The notes: generated by a model not told the origin, from the letters alone. Positions 25,256-38,900 are shown, counted from the stretch's first letter. The stretch is DNA of 64,000 nt from Paracentrotus lividus (GCA_940671915.1 CALNVZ010002100.1:5130823-5194822); one strand, 5' to 3'. Numbers and translations: made by a program.

Positions 25256-26850
25256 GAAGTGTTGTTTCTGAGGTTTATGAGCTGCTGGATGGCAAATTTC
25301 CATGATTTGGTCTGAATAAATTATCTTTTATCTTGTACAAAGAGCCAATCATGCAGAAGCGTCGTTAAACTTTTGTGGCCACACAAAATAATGAATGAAA
25401 CATTACTCACTGGATGAATCCATTGTTCTATATAAGAAAATTGAATAGATCGGGTATGACTCGGTATTAAAAATGGATGTTCTGAATATGCACACTGTAC
25501 TTCTTCACTTGACACCTGAATTTGAGATGAGAAAGCTGGAACGATTCAAGCCCATCTGGCGCAGAAGAGAAAGAGAATTGAAGGACCTTATAGCAATCCA
25601 GAAATTGGCCCAAGATTGACAGAATTAGAGGATATTTGTTGCTGCACTAAAATAATGGAGGCGTAATTGAGCAGTATTGAATAAAATATTACCAACGAAA
25701 ACTGCAGAATGGAATTATGAAAATACGCTACACCCCTTTTAAAAGAATAAACGAAAGAAAGTTTGGCTGAACTCCCAGTAGGATATTTTTCGTAATGTAT
25801 AATTAATTAACGGAAAAATTAGTTCGGCTGAACCTCAAGTAATTTGCGTTACTAATTGACTTTTGACAATTCAAACGTCATTTCTTTTACACTAATAAAA
25901 ATGAGTAATATAGTGGGCCTCTTCCAACCAATAGTCATGACCATTCTACTCTCATCCCAATTTCAAACAAAGTTCAAGTCACAATAGTGCTATTGCTATA
26001 TATATATATATATATATGTTTAGGGTAGATGAATTCCTCAGTGACAACTATTTGTTACCTTTTCATAATTATATTTAGCAAGTGAGAAATTATGCTTGAA
26101 TAATCAACAAGTTAGGCACAATTTGTAGAAGACTCAACTTTTAGTCGTATATACATATTTAACAGCTTTCTTTAAAACTATTGTCCTTGTTTTGTATTTT
26201 AATTGTCCTCTTTTTTTAAAGGGGTCCATTACTATTTATAATATGTAATAATATTTTAATACACACACATATATATACAATTCTGCTAAATCACGGGAGA
26301 GATTTTGTAATCATTTATTTTGGAAAAACTAATGTGTCATGGCAGAGTCATCTAACTGTGAGCCATAATTCAGCCGTTTCAAATCAAATTCATTACCAAG
26401 CTATTCGATTTAATTAATGCAGGCCTACTCCGATAATAATATGAAAAGATTCAAATTATTAATTTTTTGGAGATAACAGTAAGTTCAATCAATATGGGTT
26501 TTATGTTGTCTGCTACTGTGAAGTATATTTGGCATTCACCATAATCATATTCACATGGTTTGGAGAGCTTACTATACTCAATTTTCCTGTGCCCTCTCTC
26601 TCTATATATATATAATTTGCACTAGAGCTCAAAATAGGAAGAAAAGAAAAAAAAGATGGAGAAAGTGGTTAAAGAGAAGATATAGGAAAAAGGAAAAACA
26701 GAGGAGAATAACAAGAGGAAGGAAAGGAAAGAAACGAAAAAATGTAACGAAAGACAAAAGAGAATGAAGGAAAAAAAAAGTGTCATTCCAGGAAATAATT
26801 TAACTTTATTCATGCGTTATACCAATATCTGGATCTTCATGCTTTTTTTC
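25256..26850. other. Intergenic, no gene
   Basis: AT-rich with a (TA)n tract near 25,998-26,018 and a purine-rich block near 26,635-26,790. That block gives Lys/Arg-rich frames on one strand and Phe/Ser-rich frames on the other, both artefacts. Confidence 0.45.
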
Positions 26851-26937
26851 TGGTGGAATAGACAATCATCCAGAAATCCATCTCCAAATAGGTAGCACTA
26901 TCATCACCGGAAAGGATACTGAGAACTTCATCTTATC
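26851..26937 (+). repeat. Inverted copy of the TASOR-like terminal exon segment
   Basis: TGGTGGAATAGACAATCATC then CAGAAATCCATCTCC and ATCATCACCGGAAAGGATAC are nearly identical to the minus strand of 32,670-32,755, which encodes the last residues of the TASOR-like protein. Similarity stops on both sides within about 90 bp. The orientation is opposite to that of the gene. Confidence 0.8.
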
Positions 26938-29313
26938 TACCTTTTTTCTCATTACCTCTCACCTTCTTTGTCTAGCTTTTTTGTTTGTTTTTGCCTTTTT
27001 ATTGTATTTTCTTCTTCTCTTTCACTCCTCCCCATCTCCTTTCTTGCTTCCCTCTTTTCTTCATCTTCCGCATCTTTCTCCTCTTACTTTCGTTTATTTC
27101 TTCATCTGTCTTCTCTCATTTTCTTTTATTCTCTTCACAAACTTTGCACATGAATTTTAATATGTAATGTAAATGTATTTGTGACCTTTCGCGTACTCTT
27201 ATTGATATCTATATATTTTTTTTAATGTGAATTTTAGTTGGAAATCTTCGATCTTTTTGACGATATTTTATATTAAATACCTATTTGAATTGAATATTCC
27301 GTGGTTAAAATTCCTATCCAATAAAAACATGTTCATCCTCATCAATATCAACACATAGACACAACTTATCAAAACATTATCATAATCACCATCGTGTTTG
27401 ATGTAATCAATGCCAGTGAAATATGCTTTTCGGGGTTCATGCTAGAAAAAGAGTTTGACCAATAAGCATTATTTGAAAACAAGATTTAAAAAAAAATGAA
27501 AAAGCAATATACACTTGAAAATTATGTTGAAAACAAATTTATTAGAAAAAAAAAACATTATGTGCACCGCTTTTTTGGCAATAAAATGCATATACATGTA
27601 TAGCTTACAATAAAGATCATAAAGAATGTACAATCTGAACATAATCTGATGAAAGAATTGACAAATAAAGAGAAACAACCAAGACAAGTTTACTTCATAC
27701 AGTAAGTACATAGCAAGCCCTTTATGCACACACTAGTAAATGTGACAAATGTGCTAATAATTAGTTCTATTATCATTTAGGATCTGCAATGCAATGAGCA
27801 GGCTTTCAAGGGAGACAATGAAATTTTATGTAAAACAAATACTGATTTCATGGTCAAATTTTTCATGGTTAAATTTAAAGGAGAAACAAATAGTGAAATA
27901 TTTCTGATTTTGAATAAGCTTTATTCTAAAAACCCTCAGAAAATGTATATTATTAGTAATTTCATCAATTAAGCAAATAAGAAAATGTTCTTAAAACATT
28001 AGAGTAGCTAAACTGAAGACAAACTTGAGGACGGACATTAAAATGAGAATACATAATATATGTACAACAACCAGGACATGCATCACAATATACTGCATGT
28101 GGTTTTAGTATCAAAAGGCAAAGTATAGCATGTACAAACAAAATCTACAACAAAATATTCAGGTCAATTCACCTGGAATGAGTTGCATTTCACACGAAAA
28201 TAACTGTATAGCCTACAAAACGCATAACAATGTTAGTACTGTATAATTACAGGCTACAGTTTAGCAGCAAATGAGTACAAATGCAGTGAACTACCCACCA
28301 ACGACATAAAAAAGTATTTAAATGTACAAATGTAACAAGTAGAACCTTTTGAATCAATTTATATACAGTCAACTGTGCATAAGTCGACCTTACTAGTCAA
28401 GTAATCACCTAAGTTGAAGCAATTTTTCAGTCCAGATTATACACATGTGTTCTTCACCTCTCATAAGTCAAATTTCATTTACTTTGAACAGATTTCTATA
28501 GTACCAAGAGATTTGACTTAGGCAGAGTTACCTGTACTACAACAGACCACTCCCATAATAACAAGACACTTAGAACCAAGCTAATTACCTTGTATCTTAA
28601 AATATAGACACAGAAACGCATTTTGATATGGCTGAATTTAGGAACAAGAAAATCTTGTTTTATCCGTGTTTGTTATAAAGGGAGCACACTGTATAAACAA
28701 CAACAAACATATTTTTTTCTTAAAATGTGAGTTTTATTTAAAGGGGATGAAAATCCTATTGACAAGCGAAATTGTGTGAAAGCTAACCCCCCCCCCCAAA
28801 AAAAAAAAAAAACAAACAAAAAACAAAATAAATAAAATAAATAATTAAAATCACGCAAAGTTTTAGAAAGTTGAGATGCCATGGAGATCCTCTAGACAGC
28901 AACAGGACTTTTTGGTAATGTCATATAGCAGAAATGTTCATGTGTGATATCACACAAATGACTGTATTGCCAATTGGAGAACATTAAAATGAATAATAAC
29001 AGCTTTGAAAAAGTTTTCTAGCTATTTAATATTTTTCAAACTTCTCACTGACCTGTTTCCTTGATTTGTTTTTCTCACACAATGCATTTATTTTTAAGCT
29101 AGCTTGACCACTTTTCAAAGTGCATAGCAATGTATTATTACCCTGGTCATTGAATTTGAACATGATTTCTAATGAATATTATGAATTTACATTTCTATTC
29201 CAGAATTGCCCATACTTGCACAAAAATAGTCTATCATTGATTTTACACAGAGGTGGGTTAAAGAAAAATTACATTACAGAAATACGAAGACCTCAAGAAG
29301 ACGTAATGGTTAA
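26938..29313. other. Non-coding, possibly distal 3' UTR on the minus strand
   Basis: A pyrimidine-rich block (26,940-27,150) is followed by AT-rich sequence. On the minus strand AATAAA occurs at 27,538-27,543, among other sites. A long 3' UTR for the TASOR-like gene could reach here, but nothing in the sequence proves it. C10/A-rich runs lie near 28,789-28,812. Confidence 0.35.
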
Positions 29314-30054
29314 CCCTAAAAGGCCTGGGGTTTTTTGGTCATCTCATGACTGGGGGGGGGCTGATTCCGCCCCCCCTCGAGATCTTGGCTGTCGACCGCG
29401 CGATCGCGACGAAAATCGCCACGTGCGTCACATAGGACGTTATCTCCAAAATTGCATCGTCAAATGTTCCAAAAATTTTTTGGTATTAATTAATTATGCT
29501 AATTTATGCATAAATTTACACATTGCTCTAATTCATTACATAATGCTCCAAATTTGCTAATTTTTTATTTATAAGCTCTTTGTGAGATTCTGATGAAATG
29601 GATTTTAAAAAAAATTCTGTATCAAATTTCATTTCTTATGTATTTCATTGTTTTATTAATTTCTTATGTATTTCTTTGTTTTTTTACTTTTTGTTTTCTA
29701 TTGTTTTTTCAATGGGAATTGTCGGCAACATTATCACAACCACAAAGAACCAAAAACTAATTAATTTGAAGCAGTAAAAGCAAAAATAATCATACATTTA
29801 TGAATAAATACATTTGTATTGGATTTGTACACAAAATCACGTTTTGAGCAATTTTCGGTCTGACGAGCATGTACAAAATGTTGCGTAACTTAAGAACCGC
29901 GTACCCGGACGTCGCCAATTTGGTCTTAAAAGTTGCGCGAGACTTGACAGAAAAAAGTCATGAAACGGCGTGTCGACAGCTTTATGCGTTACTGAGATCT
30001 TGCGCGAAATGTCGAGGGGGGGGCGGAATCCGCCCCCCCCCAGGCCTTTTAGGG
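29314..30054. mobile_element. TTAA-flanked MITE, family A copy 1 (piggyBac-like)
   Basis: TTAA lies on both sides (29,310-29,313 and 30,055-30,058). Terminal inverted repeats are CCCTAAAAGGCCTGGGG at the left and the complement at the right. Just inside are G-run hairpins (GGGGGCTGATTCCGCCCCCC at the left, GGCGGAATCCGCC at the right). TTAA flanks and a CCC start are the piggyBac pattern; Kolobok also uses TTAA. No transposase. Confidence 0.85.
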
Positions 30055-31994
30055 TTAAAGTAGTAGCCATGCATTTAACAACACTTTAGAAAAATAGGAA
30101 GCAGTCATTAAAATGTCATGAAAATACTGTATCACATTAATTTAAAGATAGTTCTTAGCTGTTTAATGGAAAACCAAAACACACTTGTACTGATAAAAGG
30201 GGAAAGAGTAAGAAAATGAGCAATTGATCGATATAAACATGCAACTTCATAATCAGCTGCTTTACACATTTAAAGATGCCTGCTAGCCTGGGGAAAGCTA
30301 ACCCCCCCCCCCAAAAAAAAAAAAAAAAAAAAAAAAAATGGAACTACATTCCTTATTCAAATATTAGATCATTATTCACATTTAACAATCTGATGTTTGT
30401 TACAAGATTTGAACCATGTTGCTCCGATTCCTATTGTTCTTTCCGCACATAACACAAGATATTCTAGTTCACGATACTTCCGCCTTCTTAAGTTTCAATA
30501 TTCATAATCACAATACAGGCAAGTATTTGTCAAAGTATTTTGAAGTAATCTACGATAACTGTTCAATGAGAACAATTGAGAAAAATACCTCCACATGAAG
30601 CCATTAAAGCAGAATAGATCATGAAAACATATATCTGTATGTTCATTTCTTATCATTTTCAATTTAATTCAATAGTTGGTCCATTGTGTATGAGATATGA
30701 AAATGGAAACTTCCCTCGGATTAATCTTGAAGCACGCTCATGATCAATCATTTATTTGAGTTGTAATAAAAATCATATGGCACATAAACAAAGCTTTCTA
30801 GTACATTCCAGAGTAAATCCATCAAATTTTGAACACCTTCAAAAACAATTCAGGCATCTCTGTATATATTGAAGTACATAGCACATTTTTACAAGTTTAT
30901 TATCTTTTTCCAATCCAACCATGTATAGAAAGACAAATACAGTAATCTACTTTACATTACTGTCGTGAACATAAGATATAAATGTCGGTTAAAAAATGAT
31001 TTACAAAACAATTGCTAAACAATCATTTAACAACATAAAAAACAAGACAAACGCAAATGCATCTCTTACATGTACATGCGTTCACAATTAAAACCAACAA
31101 TTTTACAAGTTGACCTATATGACCCTTGACCCAAATACTTCAAATCAAATTGTCTTAATCAAAGTGTGATATATACTATTTTAAAGTTTGAAGTACTTAC
31201 TTCAAGAGTTCTTGATATTTCACAATAAATAACACATGGAATTTCATAAGTTAACCTCTATTTTGGCAATAGACTTAAAATCAGTCAAAAGAAAGTGAGT
31301 TGTTTAAAGTACAAAACAGCAATTCATTTTACTACATGTACACAGTTATGAGTTAGCTGATTAACATGATTGAAAAAAAAAAATCAAAAGTAAAATACAA
31401 TTGTGTGTCGAAATACAAAAGGGGAGAAAACTGAACATAATCTTTCAAATCAGAGTTGCAAAAGGAACCGAACAAGAGATTAATTTACTGAATCTCACTA
31501 AAAATACTTAATAGTTTATAAAGCCTGACACAAAAAGGCAATATCACACATGTAACTCCACCAAATACAAACATTCAACAAAACATCAATTTCTTTCTTG
31601 TTCATTGAAATAATACTGAAAGGGACATTTCTAATTCTGATATTAGTATGAAGGAAAATAAAATTTTAACAAATCTCATCTTGCGTGGACAAAATAAATT
31701 TAATTTTGTAGTTTTGATTAATTATTTATCAAAATTGACAGTTGTTCATCAAACCTAGGCATGAAATACTGGGGTTTCTGACATACACAACTATTAAATT
31801 GCATTGGTCATGAGATAATGTTAAGGATTTAATAAGACAGATAAGAGTTCAACAAGGTTTACATTAGGAATAGCTGATTGTACTTGATTGAGCTCAGTTG
31901 TACATTATGTTAATGGTGATGATGTCATTTGATTGCAACCAACCCAAAGTCCTTTTCAGTCATTCCGTTGGCAACTCCACCAGTACATGAAGAG
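30055..31994. other. Non-coding, presumed TASOR-like 3' UTR or flank
   Basis: AT-rich, no supported open frame. Near 31,100-31,250 a diverged fragment (GTTGACCTATATGACCCTTGACC region) resembles the element at 51,191-51,685. C10/A-rich homopolymer runs lie at 30,300-30,338. Confidence 0.4.
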
Positions 31995-32755
31995 AGGATG
32001 AAGTTCTCAGTGTCTTTTCCCGTGATAATAAAACCTTCTAGGAAATGGGTTTCAGGATGAGCTTTCGACCTGTCCTAAAGTCCTTAACAGTTGTTCTGAT
32101 GGCAACAAGTAGTTCTCAATGTCCTTTCCGGTAACAATAAATCCTGTTAAAAGGAGATGGGTTTCTGGTTGATCTATTATAACCTTTTCCTTAGTACTTT
32201 GGTAACCCCAAAAATAGATCAGATCGAGCTGGTAACAGCAACGGTAGATAAAGTTCTCAGTATATTTTCTAGTGATGATAGAACCCATTAGGAGAAGAGT
32301 TTCTGGATGATCTTTTAAAGCCCTTCCAAAAGTCCTTTCCAGTTGTTCTATTGGCAACTTCCACGGTATATCAGATGAAGTACTCAGTGTCCTTTCGGGA
32401 TGATAAAACCTGTGAGGAGAAGGGTTTCTGGATGAGCTATTAAAGCCCTTCCCACCAGAGTCCTTTCGAGTCGTCCCATTGACTACTCCAACAGTAAATG
32501 CACAGTAGATCAAATCAAGTTCTCAGTAACCATTCAGATCATGATAAAACCTACAAGGAGATGAATTTCAGGAATATGATCTAGTCCACCAGTCCCAATG
32601 TCCTTCCAATTTGTTTCGTTAGCAGCTCCAAAGGTAGATCAGATCGAGATGGTAAATCTGGAGGTAAATCAGATGAAGTTCTCAGTATCCTTTCCGGTGA
32701 TGATAAAACCTATTAGGAGATGGGTTTCTGGATGATTGTCTATTCCACCAGTCCA
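31995..32755 (-). repeat. About six tandem copies of the TASOR-like terminal exon segment
   Basis: Reading the minus strand, units contain CCAGAAACCCATCTCCT, then GGTTTTATCATCACCGGAAAGG and TGAGAACTTCATCTGAT. The GAAGTTCTCAG mark recurs near 32,001, 32,111, 32,252, 32,379, 32,516 and 32,676, a spacing of 110-160 bp. The rightmost unit encodes the protein C-terminus (SSRNPSPNRFYHHRKGY, stop). The others lie beyond the stop codon, although one still reads SSRNPSPHRFYHPER in an open frame (32,052-32,513). Confidence 0.8.
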
Positions 32756-32910
32756 GGCTGCGCTGACTTGGTCCACTCCAGCCACTCCCACTAGGTCCGT
32801 TCCAATTGCCTGGATGGTAACCTCTGGATGGGTATGGGTTGTGTATCTGGTATTGATGAGGTGGGGTACGGGGTCTCGGTGGAGGGGGTCGACCACGCCC
32901 ACGTCCTCTC
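32682..32910 (-). CDS. TASOR: TASOR-like window exon 17 with stop
   Basis: Acceptor TTGTACAG|GAGAGG. It encodes RGRGRGRPPPPRPRTPPHQY, an aromatic/Gly/Ser stretch (GPSGSGWSGPSQRSLDWW) and SSRNPSPNRFYHHRKGY, then TGA. An RG-rich tail like this often binds RNA or proteins. Its last ~80 bp belong to a tandem repeat that continues past the stop. Confidence 0.82.
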
Positions 32911-35900
32911 CTGTACAACAGTAATATAGAAATAAATAAGTTAATAACTATAAACCAATGGTCAGTAAAGACCATTTGTTGTTTACCTTGACAATAAAAT
33001 CCTATAAGAACATTAACTAGAAAAACACACTCCGAAAGGCAACCAGTCTATGAAGACTTGATAAATCTTGATCAGTTTTTATATATATGTTTGACTCGTT
33101 ATGAAAAGATGGATCTGTACATTGCCATCTATGTTCCATAGTTGTGGTTATAAGAATCATACTATTAGTAAAAAAAATGCTTTGTCAACTATATGCCAAC
33201 ACATGTTGAGATGTAAAACCACTTCTGCAATGAGATGACACAAGGGAACTATTTGTTAAAAAATAAATGACAAGAAACCACAGATCAATCGTTCCACGTC
33301 TCTGAACCTTGAACCACATACAAAATGAAGTTAAAACAAAAGTAAAATTGCAAGGTGACATGCAAATAACATGAATATGTTTCAGAATTACCTTATTCTG
33401 TTACGAGGGGGTACACCAGACAAAGCACTGTTATCCCCATTCTAAGATATGAATCAAAGGAAACAAAAAATCAATAACATTATTGTTGCATAATACAGTT
33501 AATCCACATTATAATGAGCACAGATAGTACAAAGTTTCATAAAAACAAGGCGATTCTTCCAAACCCATTTTGTGCAGACCCATGTGTTCACTGTTCAGTT
33601 TGCAAATATTTTGTTACAGTAAGGAAATTTGCTCAGTCAAGAGCACCTCATTAACCTTGGAGTGAATTGTACTCTAAAAAGAGATACAATGTATCTACTG
33701 TATACAAACAGATATGAAAAGAGGTACATACAGTCTGTGTCAAAAAAAATGGTACAGTCGGGGAAAAAATCATTTAGGTGTGAAATCTTTCAGTTATGAG
33801 AATCGGGCGCGAGGTTTATGGTGTCAATTAAAGCCAAAAGATTTTCTCTGCTGATGCACTTTGTCCTGTATAATTTGCTTTTGTAAAACAAAAGTTATGC
33901 TAAGTTTTATGCGACGAGGAACAAATCGAAATTACGCTCGTTCTATTGTTCTGGCAGCGCCGAATTCACGGTCATTATGCGAAATCATACACAAAGGCAT
34001 GGGACGGCGTGCGAAAAATGGATTATTCTTGATTGTAGAAAATATGTCATATCTCACAAAATACTGCACCAAATGTGATGAAAAAATTGCACAAGAAAGT
34101 CTGATTTTCTAGCTTTATGAAATATCAAACAATACCAGGTTGTTATTAATCTTCATACTATAAAAAAATGTTTTCCAACTGTACCATTTTATTTGACACA
34201 GACTGTATTTACATAAATTCTAGAATAATAATAATATCGTTTTATTTACCCAGGGTAGCCACTTCAGTTCTGACAACTGTTCTCCAGCGGGCCCTGCATG
34301 ATGTTATTATTACCCTCAAGCTCCTTGTTAAAAGGCAACTTTAGGTACCATTTTTGTAAGTCTTTGGTATGATTCGGCCGGGTTTCGAACTCGCAACCTC
34401 CCGTTCATGAAAGCAAGAAAGGCTACCTTTTTACGGGCGCTCTAACCGATTGCGCTATCATGTCCGGTGTTTTGCAATAAACTATAAATAAACATGAGAT
34501 TTTATGAGAACTTAAATGAAGGATCAAGCATACTAGAGAACTAGGATGTCCACAAACAATAGAGTCTATAACTAACCTTGATAGGGTAGACATTGGCATC
34601 CAGAATGAAGTAATCCTGGATATCACTCTCACTAGCTGTCAAAGCTTCTATCTGTCTATCAAGAACTTGCAACTGATCATCTCTCTGGTCAACCTCTGAA
34701 CCTTCCCTGGAATGAGACACCTCAACCTCCTCAGCCCTCTGGATCATCCCTTCATCACGACTCATCTCATTCAATGATCCAAACCGGGATGAGGACGGTA
34801 TCGCCTCATCAAAGACATCATCTCGGGAGCGAGCAGCGACTTGTGCAGCAGCAGCAGCATACCTTGTTCTTCTCATGCGGTATTCTTCTCGGCAGAAATT
34901 TTCTGAAAGCATTTCGGATGCTGATGGTTGACGGATCGAATGGCAGTGACCTTGATAGGTCTTTACTCTGTTGTCGTATGGATGGAACCGGTTACCACAG
35001 TGGACTTGCCGCGAGGACGGGGCTTTCAAGCTGGTTTTCGCTTTCCGGGATCCGGCTGGGTCTGGATAAGATTCAACTCTTTCTTGAGTGCCTGTAGAGC
35101 TACTTGAAGTGGGAACATTGTTAGTGATTTGAGGTGGATCTTGGTGGTTTGTCTGTGGGAGATTCTCATCCACAGTTGGACTCTCAGGTCTGTAGGGAGG
35201 TGAAACTATTGAGGCCTTTAGTGCATCTTCAAAAGCTTTTTTCGTCTCGGGAGAGAGTGGAGTTGGCTCTGGTGTAACTAAATCGTATGAACTCCCTGAT
35301 GTTTTTGTCTGAATTTCTTCTGGGGCATAATCATTATTTTCTGTCACCACAATCCTATTAAGTGGTAAATCATCAGGTAGCTCATTGGCTACTGCAACAT
35401 TTTCATCATATATTTCATGGACCTGCCGCATAGAGTTTGAAGACGTCCCACCGATTACAGATATGTTGTGGACTGGTTGCTCAGCTAGTTCTGGGTCATT
35501 TATTTCTTTTGACATTGAGAGTTCGTCTACGACTACGTAAGATTCATGAACTGAAAAAGGAGGTGTCTCACCACCACTTTTCATTACCACCCTGGATGCT
35601 TGCCTATCATTTCCTATTGGATCTTCCAGTGCATTGTCATCCCCCATTATCACATCTTCTAAAACTGTACTATCTTGAGATAAGACTTTCATGGGTTCGG
35701 GATCAGAGAGCGGACTTGGGGTAGGATCAGAGAGGGGACTTGGGGTATTCCTTTTTTCCATCTTTAAGTACCGACCAGAGACAACATATTTTGAGAACTC
35801 AGGAGCATTATTCTTAGCTCTCCTTAGAATGTTCTGACGTATCGTGTCACTGTCTTCAATGGTACTAACCGAGCTGTGATCCGAATCTCTACCCTTTGAG

Positions 35901-38900
35901 TCCAGCCATTTGTAATCCATATCCTTCTTTTCAACAACTTTCTTGCTAACTTGTCTTTTGTCGGATCTATTGTCCACAATCTTTTCTACCCGCCTTGCAG
36001 GTTCTTTAGGAACAGATTTGAGCTTCTTCTTTGGTGAAAGCTTTTCTCTTTGTAGATCCTTATCCTTTTCTTCTTTCTTTCCAGGAAATTGGGCGGACGG
36101 CTTAAGCCTGATGCTTGACGCAACAGTCTCTCTTTGTAGATCTTTAACAGATTTCTTTGTTGGGTCTTTCCAACCTTTGTCATCTCTGTTTGATGGAGCA
36201 TTTTCTTTCTGTAGGTCTTTGTCCTTATCTTTTGTAGCCAACTTATACTTCTTGCTAGCAGGAACATCTTCTTTTGGTAGCTCACGCTTCCTACTCTTCG
36301 GTACATCCTTGGGCATGCTCTTATCAGAAACGTGTCTTTCCTTCTGTACTACATGTACTTCATCAGCTTTATTGGACTTGACTGGGACTATTTTACTTGA
36401 AATCACTGGTGGTGCCTTTACAGACTTTCCCTTCTTTGCCTCACCTGATATCACTGATTTAACAGTTTTCTCTTTTTCCACCTTTGATGATGAACGACTT
36501 TGGGATGCATCTACCTTCTGCTTTGGTTTATCATGAGTGGAGCTCTTTGTGACTTTTCTAGAGGCGAGTCTATCAAATGCAGAAACCCTTTCTAATTTGG
36601 TTGGTTCCTTCTGTGGTACAACAGGATTATCAGGTTTGGGTACATACAGCCGATCGAACACCGATACCCTCTTCTTCTGTGGCTCCTGACTTGGTTTTTT
36701 GGTATTGAGGCGGTCAAAAACTGACATTTTAAAGCTTTTTTCCTCATTGTCATTCGTATTTTCAGGTTTAGCAAGTGTGCTTTGTGAAGCTTCTGAAAGT
36801 GCACCAAGACTGCTTGTGGGTTGTTCATTTCTATGCAACTTATCTCCAGACTCCAAAGACATTTCAGGGTCCACTGAATTGTCCTTTTCATCAACACCAA
36901 AATCCCTTTTCTTTTGTTCGTCTTCTGAAAGACGTTCAAAAGCAGATAATCTGCTGCTTTCTTTCCCTTCCACACCTGAAAGGCGGTCAAAAGCAGATAA
37001 TCTCTTGGTCTCTTCCACCTCTGAAAGGCGTTCAAAAGCAGATAATCTCTTGGTCCCTTCTGTTTGATTAGTAATGGATGGCTCAGCTTTACATTCTCTT
37101 GACATGGGTAGATGAAGGTTATTGTTGTCATTTTTATTGACATCAAATGAAGAAGATTTGGCTGAGCTGCCTGCATCCTCTTTGACAACTTTTGCTGTGG
37201 CCTCTGGATGCCCTTTCTTGGGGGCATCTACATTTAACGTTTGCTCTTTTGAGGCATCAGCCTGTACTGCTTCCTCATCTAACTCACTCCATCTTTCAGA
37301 ATCGTACAGGTCAATACAAGCTTCATTCTGCATGGCTTTCTTGCCGGAGCTGCTAGCAGCATCTTGATAAATCTCGCTGGTACCTGCTTGATCAGCTTCC
37401 AAAGGATACGGCAAAGTATCCTCATCTTCCGGTTGTTCGAGGTCAGAAGGGGGTAATTCACCCTCCTCCAATTGCAAGCCAGAAATGCCCATCTCCTGAT
37501 GAGCCTGCCCTACTAGTGGCTTCATTTCATCTACAAGATGTTCGATTATCATCTCGTGTGTGAATGGAGAGTCTTCTTTTGGACCAAGGTCTTCATTAAC
37601 TGGCTTGACCTGATCAATAGTAGGTTCAACTTTCACCTTTTGCAAGAGAGGAATTCCTTCCTCTGTGGCATAGTTATCTGCCAGTGGCTTGATCTGATCA
37701 ACAGTGGGTTCAACTGTCATCTTGGGCAAGAAAGGAATTCCTTGCTCTGGGGCATAGTTACCTGCCAGTGGCTTGATCTGATCAACAGTAGGTTCTACAT
37801 TCATCTTAGGCAAGAGAGGAATTCCCTGTTCTGGGGCATAAATATCTGCCATTGGCTTGACCTTATCAACAGTAGGTTCAACCTTTATCTTCTCCAAGAA
37901 AGGAATTCCTTGTTCTGGGGCAAAGTTATTTGCCAGCGGCTGAACAGGATGTTCAACTTTGATCTTGTCCAGGAAAGGAATGCCTTGTTCTGATGCATGA
38001 TCCTTCATCAAAGGCTTGGTCTTATCACCAGAATGATCTACTTTCTCCTTCTTGCAGCTTGGAATGCCTGGAGGATGATCACCTTTCTCATCCATACATG
38101 TGTTTAGTACTGTTATTTGACAAGATGATGGAATATTCTCATTCTTTCCTTCACCATCCTGGTCCTCTCTCTTCAATCCAGATTGTTCATTGTCCTTGAA
38201 AGGTTGTGGTTCCGCCGGAGATGCCTCAATTTCATCCAGATTCTCTGATTGGGCTTTGGGTACTTGCAAGCTCTTAGAGCTGTTTGGTCTTCTGCTGAAT
38301 ACGTCATCATACAACCCGATTACTTGTCTAATCTGATCTACCGAGAGACTCCTTACCACATCTCTCACTGCTGCTGTTATATCTAAAGGAGGTGGCATAA
38401 CCCTATCATGATGATCGTTTCCCCCTCTATCAGTCTTGTTCAGTCTATCCTGCTTAGAAAGATTGGTTGACATAGTTGTATCGATACTTTGTCCATTAGC
38501 TACAGCCTGTACTTGGTTCTGATTTTGGTCCAAAGCAGTGTTAGATCGTTGTTCTAAGATGGTTTTAGCTGTATGGGTACTTGGTCCCTTAGCTACGGCC
38601 TGTACTTGTTTTTTATTTTTGTCCAAAGCATTGTTAGGTCGTTCTTCCAAGATGGCTTTAGGTAGGCGCTTTACCGAGACACACAAGCCAGATGATTTCT
38701 CACTTCCTGTCTTTGTTTTATCCTGCAAATATATTAGAAAACAAATAAGTACAGTTATGAAAAAAAAATCACCGTTTAAGCTCTACTAGTAACCAATCAC
38801 ATCTGATAACTGCCACCAAGATCCTAATAGTTACAATGTATGCACCGGTTGTGTAATATTTATTTATTTATTTTTTTATTAATGACAACTCATATAAACT

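Noticed and set aside
26555..26813. Lys/Arg-rich plus frame and Phe/Ser-rich minus frame
   Set aside because: Both come from one purine-rich low-complexity block.
32052..32513. 153-codon minus-strand open frame after the TASOR-like stop
   Set aside because: Lies within the tandem repeat that copies the terminal exon; no acceptor in the right phase was found, so it is treated as 3' UTR repeat.
33861..34112. 83-codon frame inside MITE family B as a transposase remnant
   Set aside because: No DDE/D or helix-turn-helix motif seen; the same region in the second copy is broken by many deletions.
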